Shown here: positions 1-10,236 of the stretch, piece after piece | How the letters are laid out: each line of letters opens with the position of its first letter | How positions within the stretch are numbered: the stretch's first letter is position 1 | NCBI GenBank assembly: GCA_026390835.1 | Contig: JAPLFD010000002.1 | Coordinates: 1-49,029 of the forward strand | DNA: 49,029 nt | Source: Sphingobacteriales bacterium | Lineage (GTDB): Bacteria > Bacteroidota > Bacteroidia > Sphingobacteriales > Sphingobacteriaceae | Direction: 5' to 3' | The notes under the pieces: model-generated | Databases searched by the model: none | The model's input: only the letters and a program-made list of their open reading frames with translations | What the model was told of the DNA's origin: nothing | Made by a program: the position numbers and the translations under genes

Positions 1-356
1 GCAATGGCCTGCAAAATGGATTGACGAATCCACCCTACAGCATAAGAGATAAACTTAAATCCTTTGGTTTCATCAAAACGTTTAGCCGCTTTAATTAAAC
101 CTAAATTTCCTTCGTTAATTAAATCGCCTAGAGTTAAACCTTGGTTTTGGTATTGTTTTGCAACCGATACCACGAAACGTAAATTGGTTTTGGTTAAGCG
201 CTCTAAAGCAGCTTGGTCCCCTTCACGAATTTTCTGGGCTAAAATTACTTCCTCTTCGGCGGTAATTAAATCAACTTTACCAATTTCGTGCAAATACTTA
301 TCAAGTGATTGCGATTCACGGTTGGTAATGGATTGGGTGATTTTGAGTTGTCTCAT
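1..356 (-). CDS. rpoD: RNA polymerase primary sigma factor RpoD (N-terminal part, cut by window edge)
   Basis: Primary sigma factor that directs RNA polymerase to housekeeping promoters. Only the first 118 or so codons are inside the window, and the frame runs off the left edge without a stop. The start [15 protein letters not shown] is followed by sigma region 1.2 ([19 protein letters not shown]) and by region 2 ([17 protein letters not shown], then [18 protein letters not shown] and the start of the [10 protein letters not shown] segment). There is no long acidic region 1.1, which fits the short RpoD typical of Bacteroidota. It is the first gene of the minus strand reading out of the window. 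A TAnnTTTG-like box lies upstream at 393-400. Confidence 0.95.
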   Translation of the reverse strand, partial: MRQLKITQSITNRESQSLDKYLHEIGKVDLITAEEEVILAQKIREGDQAALERLTKTNLRFVVSVAKQYQNQGLTLGDLINEGNLGLIKAAKRFDETKGFKFISYAVGWIRQSILQAI

Positions 357-392
357 CTATGGAAATTGGTGCTGCTAATTTTTAACAAGTAG

Positions 393-400
393 CAAAGCTA
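393..400 (-). promoter_or_regulatory. Possible Bacteroidota -7 box (TAGCTTTG) for rpoD
   Basis: On the minus strand this reads TAGCTTTG, matching the TAnnTTTG consensus, about 37 nt ahead of the rpoD start codon. No clear -33 TTTG is at the usual distance. A second match, TATATTTG, lies at 492-499. The call rests on motif match and position only. Confidence 0.35.
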
Positions 401-527
401 ACATTATAACGTCGAAAAATCGAGTTTTTTTGTACTTTTTGGTAAAATTTTAGCAATAATTCGGGTATTTATACAATAACAAAAATCGTTCCAAATATAT
501 ATTTTTAGTACTTTTTATGATAATTTA

Positions 528-1112
528 TTAAATCAGGTTACGATCTTTGAACCAAACATCGTCTGGTTGCACATCAAAGGCATCCATTTGCACCAATAGG
601 TCAGTCACTTTGTCGTTGCAAAGCACCAAGTTACGATTGATTGGTTTCAAGAATTTCTGCTCCACCATAACGTCTAATTGGGTTAATAATGGATTGTAAA
701 ATCCACCGACGTTAAGCAAGCCAATGGGTTTATGATGCAAGCCTAATTGCAACCAAGTCAACACTTCAAAAAACTCTTCTAAAGTGCCATAACCCCCTGG
801 CAGCGTAATTACCCCATCAGAAAGATCAGCCATTTTTTGTTTACGCTCGTGCATATTTTTGGTGATGATAAGCTCGGTAAGGCCTACGTGTCCAACTTCC
901 TTGGTCATTAAAAATTCGGGAATAACGCCAATTACTTTGCCTCCGTTTTTCAACACTTCATCGGCTAGTAAACCCATCACACCAACACGTCCACCGCCAT
1001 AAACCAAGGTAATTTCTTGTTTAACCAATTCATGTGCCAATTCATTTATAACAGCTAAAAGTTGGGGGTCTCCATTGAAATTGGAACCGCAAAAAACGCA
1101 AATACTCTTCAT
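528..1112 (-). CDS. LOG family protein (TIGR00730-type Rossmann fold)
   Basis: A 194-residue member of the LOG / TIGR00730 family. Characterised members remove ribose 5'-phosphate from cytokinin or AMP-type nucleotides, but the bacterial substrate is often unknown. The start MKSICVFCGSNFNGDP is the family's usual N-terminus and lies 1 nt after the guaB stop. An in-frame upstream extension would overlap guaB and is rejected. The nucleotide-binding signature PGGYGTLEEFFEVLTW is intact. The spacing implies co-transcription with guaB, which would fit a role in purine nucleotide metabolism; that link is inference. Confidence 0.9.
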   Translation of the reverse strand: MKSICVFCGSNFNGDPQLLAVINELAHELVKQEITLVYGGGRVGVMGLLADEVLKNGGKVIGVIPEFLMTKEVGHVGLTELIITKNMHERKQKMADLSDGVITLPGGYGTLEEFFEVLTWLQLGLHHKPIGLLNVGGFYNPLLTQLDVMVEQKFLKPINRNLVLCNDKVTDLLVQMDAFDVQPDDVWFKDRNLI

Positions 1113-1113
1113 G

Positions 1114-2604
<1,491 letters not shown>

Positions 2605-2616
2605 TTATTTGCCAGG

Positions 2617-2624
2617 CAAAGTTA
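2617..2624 (-). promoter_or_regulatory. Probable -7 box (TAACTTTG) for guaB-LOG
   Basis: Minus-strand TAACTTTG fits TAnnTTTG and lies 34 nt before the guaB start, in the only intergenic gap upstream. No matching -33 element was seen. Confidence 0.45.
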
Positions 2625-2649
2625 TCGTATTTTTCTGAAAATGACGAAT

Positions 2650-3921
2650 TTATTGTTTACCCACAATTACTTTTTCTAATTTGTCGAACTGAAGATAGGT
2701 ATTGGCCAATTCTAGTAGTCTCTGAGGACTAATGCTGCGTACGGTTTGCACATAACGTTCGTAATACGAGGCATCTAAGCCAAAGAAATAGGTGTTTTTA
2801 AACTTATCGGCATGAGAAAAAGCATTTTCTAAGCTACCCAACAAAGAGCCCAGCATGTAATTACGTACCAAAGCCAATTCTCCTTCCGATACCAATTCGG
2901 TCCGGAGAAGTTTCATTTCTTTTTCAATTTCGGCCATGGTAGCGGTGCATACATCGGCCCCAACTTCTGAGGCAACAAAAAAGTAACCTGCATCTTTTAA
3001 AGAAGCAATGCCCGAGCCAATGCCGTAGGTATAGCCTTTATCTTCGCGAATATTGGCCATTAATCGCGAACCGAAATAACCGCCAAAAATGGTGTTTAAC
3101 ACTTGTAAAGCCGGAAAATCGGGGTGTGTACGGTTAATAGCAATTTGGCCTAAACGCAAAGCCGATTGTAGTGCATCTGGGCGCTCTAAAAAGTGCGTGT
3201 TGCCCGTACCGGGTATATAAGAAAACTCATTTTTAGCAACAGCAGTGCTCCCCTCCCAGTTGATTCCAAAAGTGGCATTCATGCTTTTTAAGGTACTTTC
3301 AGAAACTTTACCAGATACCACCATGGTACAATTAGCCGGCTGATAGGCTTTTTTATAATACTCTAAAAGCTGCGAACGCTGCAATTGCGCATATTCTTCA
3401 ACTACGGGCGCATGGCCATAAAGGGTATTACCAAACAATACCTGGTTAAATGAACGTCGAGCCAGCACATCGTTTTTCTCTAAACTCACACTTAATTTTT
3501 GTTGTTGATTGCGAATAAAGGTATCTATTTCGCTTTGCGGGAAAATGGCACCAGTTAGGATTTCACGAAGCAAAGGCAAAACAGACGACAAGTGTTTAGT
3601 AAGTGTATACAACACTACACTCGATTGATCGTAAGAATACTCTTTTTGCAGAAAAGCCCCGTAATAATCGAACTTTTGGGCTAACTGAGCAGCCGTATAA
3701 TTGGAGGTGCCCTCTTGCAACAGCGCATTGGTAGCAAAGGCTTGCAAAGGGCTGGCTGCATTCCATGCCACATTATCAAAAATAAACTCAATTCGCAATA
3801 AATCCTGCTCTCCGGCATCGATAAAAAACAAGGGTATACCGTTATCTAAAGGGTACTGCTGAGCGTTTAAAAGGCTGATATGTTCTACCTGCTTAAATGC
3901 AGGGGCTTGCGTTCTATCCAT
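2650..3921 (-). CDS. M16 family peptidase, non-catalytic subunit
   Basis: A 423-residue M16 (pitrilysin-like) protein with two M16 halves. Where active members carry HxxEH this protein has an ATNALLQEGTSNY segment, so the zinc site is missing and it is probably the inactive partner of the upstream gene. The R/Y-containing C-terminal segment GGYFGSRLMANIREDKGYTY is well conserved, as in the non-catalytic halves of heterodimeric M16B peptidases. It begins 1 nt after the stop of the catalytic gene, so coupled expression and a heterodimer are likely. There is no signal peptide, which suggests cytoplasmic processing of peptides; the substrate is unknown. Confidence 0.93.
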   Translation of the reverse strand: MDRTQAPAFKQVEHISLLNAQQYPLDNGIPLFFIDAGEQDLLRIEFIFDNVAWNAASPLQAFATNALLQEGTSNYTAAQLAQKFDYYGAFLQKEYSYDQSSVVLYTLTKHLSSVLPLLREILTGAIFPQSEIDTFIRNQQQKLSVSLEKNDVLARRSFNQVLFGNTLYGHAPVVEEYAQLQRSQLLEYYKKAYQPANCTMVVSGKVSESTLKSMNATFGINWEGSTAVAKNEFSYIPGTGNTHFLERPDALQSALRLGQIAINRTHPDFPALQVLNTIFGGYFGSRLMANIREDKGYTYGIGSGIASLKDAGYFFVASEVGADVCTATMAEIEKEMKLLRTELVSEGELALVRNYMLGSLLGSLENAFSHADKFKNTYFFGLDASYYERYVQTVRSISPQRLLELANTYLQFDKLEKVIVGKQ

Positions 3922-3922
3922 T

Positions 3923-5161
3923 TTAGTTTTTGGCTAAATAGCTTAATATTGATGCATTTTCTTTACGGAAAATTTGCTGGGCTTGATCTTGAATTTCTTG
4001 GGCAGTAACGGCCATATATTTACCGGTTTCGTGGTTTAAGTCTTCGGCATTTCCCAACAATTCGAAATAAGCCAAATTCATAGCCTTATCTAATAAGCTC
4101 ATCTCCCCGAATTCCATAGTAGATTCTAGTTTATTTTTCACCTTAGTTAGCTCTTCTTCTACCACAGGCTCGTTTTTTAATCGATCGAGTTCTTGCCAAA
4201 TAGCTTGTTCAGCAGCTCCCATAGATACCCCGGGAGCTGGTTTGCCTTCTACAACAAATAAACCCGGGTCGTTACTGCCTAAATGATAGGCATTTATATC
4301 TGAAAACAAGTGTTGTTCTTTCAGCAGGCTGCGGTATAAACGAGACGAATTACCTCTAGATAAAATATCGGAAAGTAAATCGGCAGCGTAATAGCTTGCA
4401 TCTTGCCGTGCAGGCATATGAAAGGCCATATACAAGGCATTTAAAGGCACATTTGCTTCTACATTTTGTCGTTTTTCTTGCAACTGGGCTGGCTCTTGCG
4501 GCAAGTTGCGCACCGGTTTTACGCCGGAAGGGATGGACCCAAACCACTGTTCTACCATTTTTTTAACTTCTGCTGTTTTTACCGCACCGGCAACAACCAA
4601 AATAGCGTTCGAAGGCACATAAAATTGATTAAAGAAGGCTTTTACGTCTTCCATTTTTGCCTCTTCAATCTGCGTTAAATTTTTGCCAATGGTAGCCCAC
4701 TGGTAGGGATGTTTTTCATAGGCCAAGGGGCGCATTTTTAGCCAAACATCACCATAAGGTTGATTTAAATAACGTTGTTTAAACTCTTCACAAACCACAT
4801 TTTTTTGCACTTCGAGGCTTTTTTCAGAAAAAGCCAAGCTCAACATGCGGTCGCTCTCTAACCAACAGGCCGTTTCTAAATTAACAGCTGGCAGTGTAAT
4901 GTAATAATTGGTAATATCGTTGCTGGTAAAGGCATTGTTTTCGCCACCCACACGTTGTAGCGGCTCATCGTAAGATGGGATATTTACCGATCCGCCAAAC
5001 ATTAAATGCTCGAATAAATGGGCAAAGCCAGTTTGATTGGGGTTTTCATCTCGGGCACCCACATCGTATAAAACATTAAGCACCGCCATGGGGGTGGTAA
5101 AATCTTCGTGTACCAACACCTGCAATCCGTTGGCTAAAGTAAATCGTTCAAAAGAAACCAT
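3923..5161 (-). CDS. M16 family zinc peptidase, catalytic subunit
   Basis: A 412-residue M16B metallopeptidase. The inverted zinc motif HLFEH is present with H48, E51 and H52, and the distal glutamate lies in the segment EVQKNVVCEEFKQRY. The C-terminal M16 half contains LSRGNSSRLYRSLLKEQ. It is first of a two-gene unit with the non-catalytic paralogue, separated by 1 nt, an arrangement typical of heterodimeric M16 peptidases. No signal peptide is visible. The target peptides cannot be inferred from the sequence. Confidence 0.95.
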   Translation of the reverse strand: MVSFERFTLANGLQVLVHEDFTTPMAVLNVLYDVGARDENPNQTGFAHLFEHLMFGGSVNIPSYDEPLQRVGGENNAFTSNDITNYYITLPAVNLETACWLESDRMLSLAFSEKSLEVQKNVVCEEFKQRYLNQPYGDVWLKMRPLAYEKHPYQWATIGKNLTQIEEAKMEDVKAFFNQFYVPSNAILVVAGAVKTAEVKKMVEQWFGSIPSGVKPVRNLPQEPAQLQEKRQNVEANVPLNALYMAFHMPARQDASYYAADLLSDILSRGNSSRLYRSLLKEQHLFSDINAYHLGSNDPGLFVVEGKPAPGVSMGAAEQAIWQELDRLKNEPVVEEELTKVKNKLESTMEFGEMSLLDKAMNLAYFELLGNAEDLNHETGKYMAVTAQEIQDQAQQIFRKENASILSYLAKN

Positions 5162-5280
5162 AGGCTAAAATAGAGCATAAATGTACGCAATTTAGAGGCT
5201 TTTAGTGAAGATTTGAGCCAACAATCATCAAGGCTTGGTCATAAATAAAGGCAAAGTATAGGAGCTAAAAAAATCAACTG

Positions 5281-5288
5281 TATCTTTG
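5281..5288 (+). promoter_or_regulatory. -7 box (TATCTTTG) for mqnC, nearly leaderless
   Basis: TATCTTTG is a perfect TAnnTTTG match ending 7 nt before the mqnC ATG. Initiation at the normal distance would give a transcript with almost no 5' leader. No obvious -33 TTTG is seen at 17-23 nt. Confidence 0.5.
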
Positions 5289-5295
5289 TACGCAT

Positions 5296-6420
5296 ATGAA
5301 GGTAGCAGATTTATTGAGCCGGGCTTTACAATTCGAATTCTTAAGCCAAGAGGAAGGGGTATTTTTATTCAAAGAAGCACCAACCGCCGATTTGATGTAT
5401 ACCGCCAACGAATTGCGTAAAAAACAAGTGCCGCACAATAAGGTTACTTGGATTATAGACCGAAATGTAAATACCACCAACGTATGCATTGCCAATTGCA
5501 AATTCTGCAATTTCTTCCGCCGACCGGGCCACGAAGAAAGCTATATTACAGACATTGAAACCTATAAAATCAAAATTGAAGAAACCTTTAGATATGGTGG
5601 TGAGCAATTATTATTACAAGGTGGTCACCACCCAGATTTAGGCTTGACCTTTTATGTCGATTTATTTAAAGAACTTAAAAACTTATATCCCAATTTGAAG
5701 CTTCATGCTTTAGGCCCACCAGAAATTGCGCACATTGCCAAACTCGAAGGTTTGAGCCACACCGAAGTGCTAAAGGCATTAATGGAGGCCGGCTTAGACA
5801 GTTTACCGGGAGCTGGTGCCGAAATTTTAAACGATCGGGTTCGCCGATTAATTTCTAAAGGCAAGTGCGGTGGGCAAGAATGGTTGGATGTGATGAGAGC
5901 GGCTCATCAATTAAACTTAACAACATCGGCTACGATGATGTTTGGTCATATAGAAACCTTAGAAGAACGATTTGAGCATTTGGTGTGGTTACGTCAAGTA
6001 CAAGCGGAAAAACCCGCTGATGCAAAAGGATTTTTGGCCTTTATACCCTGGCCTTTTCAGGATGATGGAACGCTGCTTAAAAAAGTTCGTGGCATAACCA
6101 ACCAAGTTAGTGGCGACGAATATGTTCGTATGTTGGCCTTAAGCCGAATCATGTTACCCAATGTAAAAAATATTCAAGCATCGTGGCTAACTGTGGGTAA
6201 ACAAGTAGGTCAAATGTGTTTGCATGCCGGTGCCAACGATTTTGGTTCTATTATGATTGAAGAGAATGTAGTTTCGGTAGCAGGTGCTCCACACCGGTTT
6301 ACCGCCAGTGGCATTCAAGAAGCTATTAAAGAAGCTGGATTTGAGCCCCAACTGCGCAACCAACAATACGATTTCATTTCCCTGCCTAAGCAAATTGAAG
6401 AACAAATAATTAATTATTAA
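5296..6420 (+). CDS. mqnC: Cyclic dehypoxanthinyl futalosine synthase (radical SAM)
   Basis: Radical SAM enzyme of the futalosine route to menaquinone; it cyclises dehypoxanthine futalosine. The 374-residue protein has the cluster motif CxxxCxxC at C64, C68 and C71 (VCIANCKFC). It also has the MqnC-type blocks LLQGGHHPDLGLTFY, HALGPPEIAHI, LPGAGAEIL and GANDFGSIMIEENVVS. The N-terminal TWIIDRNVNTTNVC is closer to MqnC than to the related aminofutalosine synthase MqnE. The start follows a TATCTTTG box by 7 nt. scpB begins 2 nt after the stop and is probably co-transcribed, though unrelated in function. Confidence 0.95.
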   Translation: MKVADLLSRALQFEFLSQEEGVFLFKEAPTADLMYTANELRKKQVPHNKVTWIIDRNVNTTNVCIANCKFCNFFRRPGHEESYITDIETYKIKIEETFRYGGEQLLLQGGHHPDLGLTFYVDLFKELKNLYPNLKLHALGPPEIAHIAKLEGLSHTEVLKALMEAGLDSLPGAGAEILNDRVRRLISKGKCGGQEWLDVMRAAHQLNLTTSATMMFGHIETLEERFEHLVWLRQVQAEKPADAKGFLAFIPWPFQDDGTLLKKVRGITNQVSGDEYVRMLALSRIMLPNVKNIQASWLTVGKQVGQMCLHAGANDFGSIMIEENVVSVAGAPHRFTASGIQEAIKEAGFEPQLRNQQYDFISLPKQIEEQIINY

Positions 6421-6422
6421 AT

Positions 6423-6986
6423 ATGTTGGATACGCTAGCCTTACATATAGAAGCCCTCATCTTTGCCTCTGAACAAAGTATCGGAATAAACGATTTAAAA
6501 GCCATCTGCGAAGCAGCATTTGAAAAACCAATTGAGGAAAAAGAAATCACAGTAGGTATTGCTGCCATTAAAGAGAAATATAACAGCCCGAACTTAGCTA
6601 TAGAATTGGTAGAAGTTGCCAATGGGTATTTATTTCTCACCAAGAAAGATTTCCATAGCAGCATCAACCAGTTACACCTGCACCGAGCCAAGAAAAAATT
6701 AAGCCAGGCAGCCGTAGAAACGCTAGCAATTATAGCCTACCGCCAACCCATCACCAAGTTAGAAATTGAGCAAATTAGAGGCGTGAACTGCGACTATACG
6801 GTTCAAAAATTACTGGAAAAAGAACTGATAAGTTTAGCAGGAAAAGCCGATACGGTGGGCAAGCCTATTTTGTATCAAACCAGCGATTTATTTATGGATT
6901 ATTTTGGCCTAAAAAACCTAGCTGATTTACCTCAAATGAAAGATTTCATTTCCGAGGTAAACGAAATTGGTGAACAGCAAGATTAA
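6423..6986 (+). CDS. scpB: SMC-Scp complex subunit ScpB
   Basis: Winged-helix (kleisin-interacting) subunit of the SMC-ScpA-ScpB condensin that organises the chromosome. The 187-residue length is usual. Typical segments are the opening LALHIEALIFASEQSI, the central AAVETLAIIAYRQPITKLEIEQIRGV block and GRADTVG-like LAGKADTVGKPILYQTS. It is the second gene after mqnC with a 2-nt gap. scpA is not in the window, so the complex must be encoded elsewhere. Confidence 0.95.
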   Translation: MLDTLALHIEALIFASEQSIGINDLKAICEAAFEKPIEEKEITVGIAAIKEKYNSPNLAIELVEVANGYLFLTKKDFHSSINQLHLHRAKKKLSQAAVETLAIIAYRQPITKLEIEQIRGVNCDYTVQKLLEKELISLAGKADTVGKPILYQTSDLFMDYFGLKNLADLPQMKDFISEVNEIGEQQD

Positions 6987-7065
6987 TTTTTTGAGAATTT
7001 TTAATTTCTAGCTATTTGAATCTAAATTCTTACTAATTTTAATTATCAAAACATTCTCATTTGTG

Positions 7066-7254
7066 ATGAAACCGCCAAACAAAAAAAACATCAATAAAAT
7101 TACCGATGCGAATATAAATTCAGCAAGTAAAAACGCTACATCGGTACCCCCTATAGCATTTATGGCCGGCGATGAAGATTTCGATTTATCACTAAACGAT
7201 GGTTTAGATATTGATGAACTCAGCACCTTAGATGAAGATGAAGATGATTACTAG
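7066..7254 (+). CDS. Small hypothetical protein with acidic C-terminal tail
   Basis: A predicted 62-residue protein of unknown function. Its N-terminal half is basic and Asn/Lys rich (MKPPNKKNINKI...). Its C-terminal half is strongly acidic, ending DELSTLDEDEDDY. A GTG three nt upstream could also start it. It has no signal peptide or membrane segment. It follows scpB by about 80 nt. From memory, similar basic-then-acidic short proteins occur after scpB in some Sphingobacteriales, but I cannot verify that here. The split charge could suit a nucleic-acid or ribosome-associated factor; that is speculation. Confidence 0.5.
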   Translation: MKPPNKKNINKITDANINSASKNATSVPPIAFMAGDEDFDLSLNDGLDIDELSTLDEDEDDY

Positions 7255-7321
7255 TGCGCTATAAAATACCAATAAGAAGCATTAGAAGCACAATCGAATG
7301 CTTTATTGCATACAGCAACTT

Positions 7322-8440
7322 ATGACTATAACCGAAGTTAACAGTCCAAAAGAGGAACAAGCTTTTCTAGATCTTGTTCGAAAAATTTATGCAGATGATC
7401 CAAACTTCATTTGTCCTTTAGACAAAGATGTAGAAGCAACTTTTCATCCAGATACAAACAGTTTTTTTCAGCATGGTTCTTGTACTCGTTGGATTTTAAG
7501 TAACAAAAAGGGAGAACATATTGGTCGGATTGCAGCCTTCGTAAACGATAAAAAGGCCTATCAGCATGAAGTACCCACTGGTGGCATTGGTTATTTTGAG
7601 TGCATTGATGACCAAAAAGCAGCCGATGTATTGTTTGACACTGCTAAAGAATGGTTAAGCACTAAAGGCATGAAAGCCATGGATGGTCCCATAAATTTCG
7701 GCGAAAACGATACCTTTTGGGGCTTGTTGGTAGAAGGCTTTACTCCACCTTCGTATGGCATGAACTACCACAAACCCTACTACCATGCACTTTTTAAAAA
7801 CTACGGTTTTGAAAAAGAATACGAACAAATTACTAACCATTTAGACTTACGCCTTCCATTCCCAGAGCGTTTTACTAAAATTGCCGAGTGGGTTGCAGGC
7901 AAAGAAGGTTATCGCTTTGAGCACCTAAAAGTGAGCGAATTCGACCGTTATGCGGATGATTTTATGGAAATATACAACGATGCTTGGCAAGGCTTCGAAA
8001 ACTTTGTTCCTCTAAACAAGGATATTGTGATGGATAGCTTCCGCAAAATGAAACTGATTATGGATGAAAAACTAATTTGGTTTGCCTATGTCAAAAACGA
8101 ACCCGTATCATTTATCGTTATTATACCTGATGCTAATCAGTTAATAAAATCATTCAATGGTAAATTAGGCTTTTGGCAAAAAATACAGTTTGTATACAAC
8201 AAGTGGAAAGGTGTTCGGCGTATGCGGGCAGTAGTTATGGGCACTAAAATAGCCTTTCAGAAACATGGGATAGAATCGGCTTTATTCATCAAATTAAAGC
8301 ACTATGTAATACCTAAAAAACAATACGATGAATTGGAACTTTCCTGGGTAGGCGATTTTAACGATAAAATGATTGCCATACACCAGGCCACAGGTGCTAC
8401 GTTTGGCAAAAGGCACCTCACCATGCGAAAGACCTTCTAA
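7322..8440 (+). CDS. GNAT-like N-acetyltransferase family protein
   Basis: A 372-residue soluble protein that I recognise as a large GNAT-related family common in Bacteroidota; the substrate is unknown. The first part (DDPNFICPLDKDVEATF...) is family specific. An acetyl-CoA-fold-like core runs from WILSNKKGEHIGRIAAFVN to the segment around GFEKEYEQI. A second GNAT-like half lies around FAYVKNEPVSFIVIIPD and ALFIKLKHY. The start MTITEVNSPKEEQ is preferred over an ATG eight codons upstream because homologues I recall begin near it; this is not certain. A strong bidirectional terminator follows the stop immediately. Confidence 0.75.
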   Translation: MTITEVNSPKEEQAFLDLVRKIYADDPNFICPLDKDVEATFHPDTNSFFQHGSCTRWILSNKKGEHIGRIAAFVNDKKAYQHEVPTGGIGYFECIDDQKAADVLFDTAKEWLSTKGMKAMDGPINFGENDTFWGLLVEGFTPPSYGMNYHKPYYHALFKNYGFEKEYEQITNHLDLRLPFPERFTKIAEWVAGKEGYRFEHLKVSEFDRYADDFMEIYNDAWQGFENFVPLNKDIVMDSFRKMKLIMDEKLIWFAYVKNEPVSFIVIIPDANQLIKSFNGKLGFWQKIQFVYNKWKGVRRMRAVVMGTKIAFQKHGIESALFIKLKHYVIPKKQYDELELSWVGDFNDKMIAIHQATGATFGKRHLTMRKTF

Positions 8441-8441
8441 T

Positions 8442-8476
8442 AAAAAAGGCCTCTGGATAATCCAGAGGCCTTTTTT
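8442..8476. terminator. Bidirectional rho-independent terminator
   Basis: Perfect inverted repeat GGCCTCTGGA / TCCAGAGGCC, flanked by A6 and T6 that extend the stem to 16 bp around a 3-nt loop (TAA). It sits between the convergent GNAT-like gene and XRE regulator and provides a U-tract on both strands. Confidence 0.92.
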
Positions 8477-8490
8477 ATTTTTAAAGGTGA

Positions 8491-8832
8491 CTAAACGCTC
8501 ACTTTCGATCGGCGTAATTCTTCGTATAAATCAATTACTTTCTTTTGCAATTCAATTACATCGGTTTCACGATCTTGCAATTTCTTAGTTAATACATCTA
8601 CTTCGTTGTTGTATTTCTCTTGTTCTTCGCTATCGGTAAAGGTTAGCAATTGCACAACTGTTAAACCAAATAGTGTTGAAATTTGTTCTAAACGTGATAA
8701 ATTAACATCGGTAATACCGGTTTCAATTTTAGAAAATGCAGGTATAGAAATATCTAATTGTTTAGATACATCCTCTTGGCTCCAAGAACGCTGATGTCTC
8801 AGTAAGCGAATTTTTTTTCCTAATGTATTCAT
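8491..8832 (-). CDS. XRE-family transcriptional regulator with C-terminal coiled coil
   Basis: A 113-residue DNA-binding protein. Residues 1-65 form an HTH_3/Cro-CI fold (LGKKIRLLRHQRSWSQEDVS, with recognition-helix segment ISIPAFSKIETG). Residues 70-110 form a charged heptad-like coiled coil (EKYNNEVDVLTKKLQDRETD...), probably for oligomerisation. There is no sensory domain. It lies 39 nt downstream of mpl on the same strand and ends at the shared terminator, so it could be the last gene of the NTase-tpiA-prmA-mpl run. The regulon is unknown. Confidence 0.9.
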   Translation of the reverse strand: MNTLGKKIRLLRHQRSWSQEDVSKQLDISIPAFSKIETGITDVNLSRLEQISTLFGLTVVQLLTFTDSEEQEKYNNEVDVLTKKLQDRETDVIELQKKVIDLYEELRRSKVSV

Positions 8833-8871
8833 TTTGGTATGTTTTGGTTGGTGTGTATATTTCGTTTTAGT

Positions 8872-10233
8872 TTATTTATTTAATAGCGATGTTTTCAATT
8901 TTTCTAAATCTAATCCTCCGAAGCTGCCTGAACTCATGAGCAATAAATTGGTATTCTTAAAAGAATTTGTATTCAAAAATGCTTCGAATATTTCAAAATT
9001 ATCGAAAAATTTTAACTTTTCGTTATTAAATGACTTTTTAACGATACTTTCATCAAAAGGAGTCATTCGTTTTTGCTTAAAAGTTTGTTGGTCAATAATT
9101 ACTATTGCTTGATCGGCTTCATCCATCGTGCCGGCGTATTCCTTCAAAAATTCAGCGTTTAAACTACTGAATGTGTGCAATTCTATCGCCGCAATTAAAT
9201 GCCGTTCCGGAAATTGCTGTTTAACCGCATGTATGGTGGCTTGTAGTTTTGATGGCGAATGTGCAAAATCTTTATAAATCACACAATCATCGGTTCTACC
9301 AAGCAACTCTAAACGACGTGCGGCGCCTTTAAATGTAGAAATGGCTTCGTAGAAAACTTCGGTAGATACCCCGAGTTTTTCGCATACCAATCGTGCTGCC
9401 GATAGGTTCATTAAATTATGTTCACCAAAAATTTGCAGCGGAACCAAGCCTTTATCGGTTTGCAAAGAAGTTACACCTTGATTTATTTGATTGGCTGGAA
9501 CATTGTAACCCAACTTTTCTACAGAGGTATTTTTGGTGGATACTAGCTGATCTAAGGTTTCATCAGCTTGGCAATAAATTAAGGCACCACCTGGCTGCAG
9601 GGTATCAATAAACAAATCAAACTGCTTGATGTAAGATTCCCAAGTTGGGAATACATTGATATGATCCCAAGCTATACCACTAATTACGCCAATATGGCCT
9701 TTATATAGATGAAATTTCGGACGTCTATCTATTGGTGAAGCTAAATATTCATCGCCCTCAATCACAATAATGGGTGCTTCGTTGGTAATTTTTACCATGG
9801 TATCAAAGCCCTCTAGTTGTGCTCCTACCAAATAATCAAAATCTTTACCAGCATGTTGCAATACATGCAAAATCATGGAGGTAATGGTTGTTTTGCCGTG
9901 GCTACCGCCAATTACTACCCTGGTTTTTTCTTTCGATTGCTCGTAAATATATTCCGGATACGAATAAATTGGCAAACCCAACTCTTGCGCACGTAGCAAT
10001 TCGGGATTGTCTTCTCGGGCATGCATACCTAAAATCACCGCATCTAGGTCTGACGTAATGCGTTCGGTGAACCAGCCAAATTCGACCGGCAAAATATCAA
10101 AGCGGGCTAACCGAGATTTTGAGGGCTCGTTTATCACGTCATCTGAACCGCTCACTTGAAATCCTTTTTTGGCTAAAGCAATGGCTAAATTGTGCATGGC
10201 ACTACCGCCAATGGCTATAAAGTGTACTCTCAT
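8872..10233 (-). CDS. mpl: UDP-N-acetylmuramate:L-alanyl-gamma-D-glutamyl-meso-diaminopimelate ligase (peptidoglycan recycling)
   Basis: Mur-ligase family enzyme that attaches recycled murein tripeptide to UDP-MurNAc. The 453-residue length is right. The N-terminal Rossmann segment MRVHFIAIGGSAMHNLAIAL is the Mpl form of the MurC-like start. The ATP loop GGSHGKTTITSM is at residues 109-120. The central domain contains VIEGDEYLASPIDRRPKF, and the C-terminal domain has YKDFAHSPSKLQATI. Its start is 3 nt after prmA's stop, placing it in a run with tpiA and the NTase. Confidence 0.93.
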   Translation of the reverse strand: MRVHFIAIGGSAMHNLAIALAKKGFQVSGSDDVINEPSKSRLARFDILPVEFGWFTERITSDLDAVILGMHAREDNPELLRAQELGLPIYSYPEYIYEQSKEKTRVVIGGSHGKTTITSMILHVLQHAGKDFDYLVGAQLEGFDTMVKITNEAPIIVIEGDEYLASPIDRRPKFHLYKGHIGVISGIAWDHINVFPTWESYIKQFDLFIDTLQPGGALIYCQADETLDQLVSTKNTSVEKLGYNVPANQINQGVTSLQTDKGLVPLQIFGEHNLMNLSAARLVCEKLGVSTEVFYEAISTFKGAARRLELLGRTDDCVIYKDFAHSPSKLQATIHAVKQQFPERHLIAAIELHTFSSLNAEFLKEYAGTMDEADQAIVIIDQQTFKQKRMTPFDESIVKKSFNNEKLKFFDNFEIFEAFLNTNSFKNTNLLLMSSGSFGGLDLEKLKTSLLNK

Positions 10234-10236
10234 GGT

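Noticed and set aside
64-378. Plus-strand open frame of 104 codons at the left edge
   Set aside because: It is the antisense shadow of the rpoD 5' end, which gives a clear sigma-70 protein on the minus strand.
7008-7226. Minus-strand frame opposite the small acidic protein
   Set aside because: Ser/Lys-rich translation without a signal or family features; the plus-strand frame has the more protein-like charge pattern, although neither is proven.
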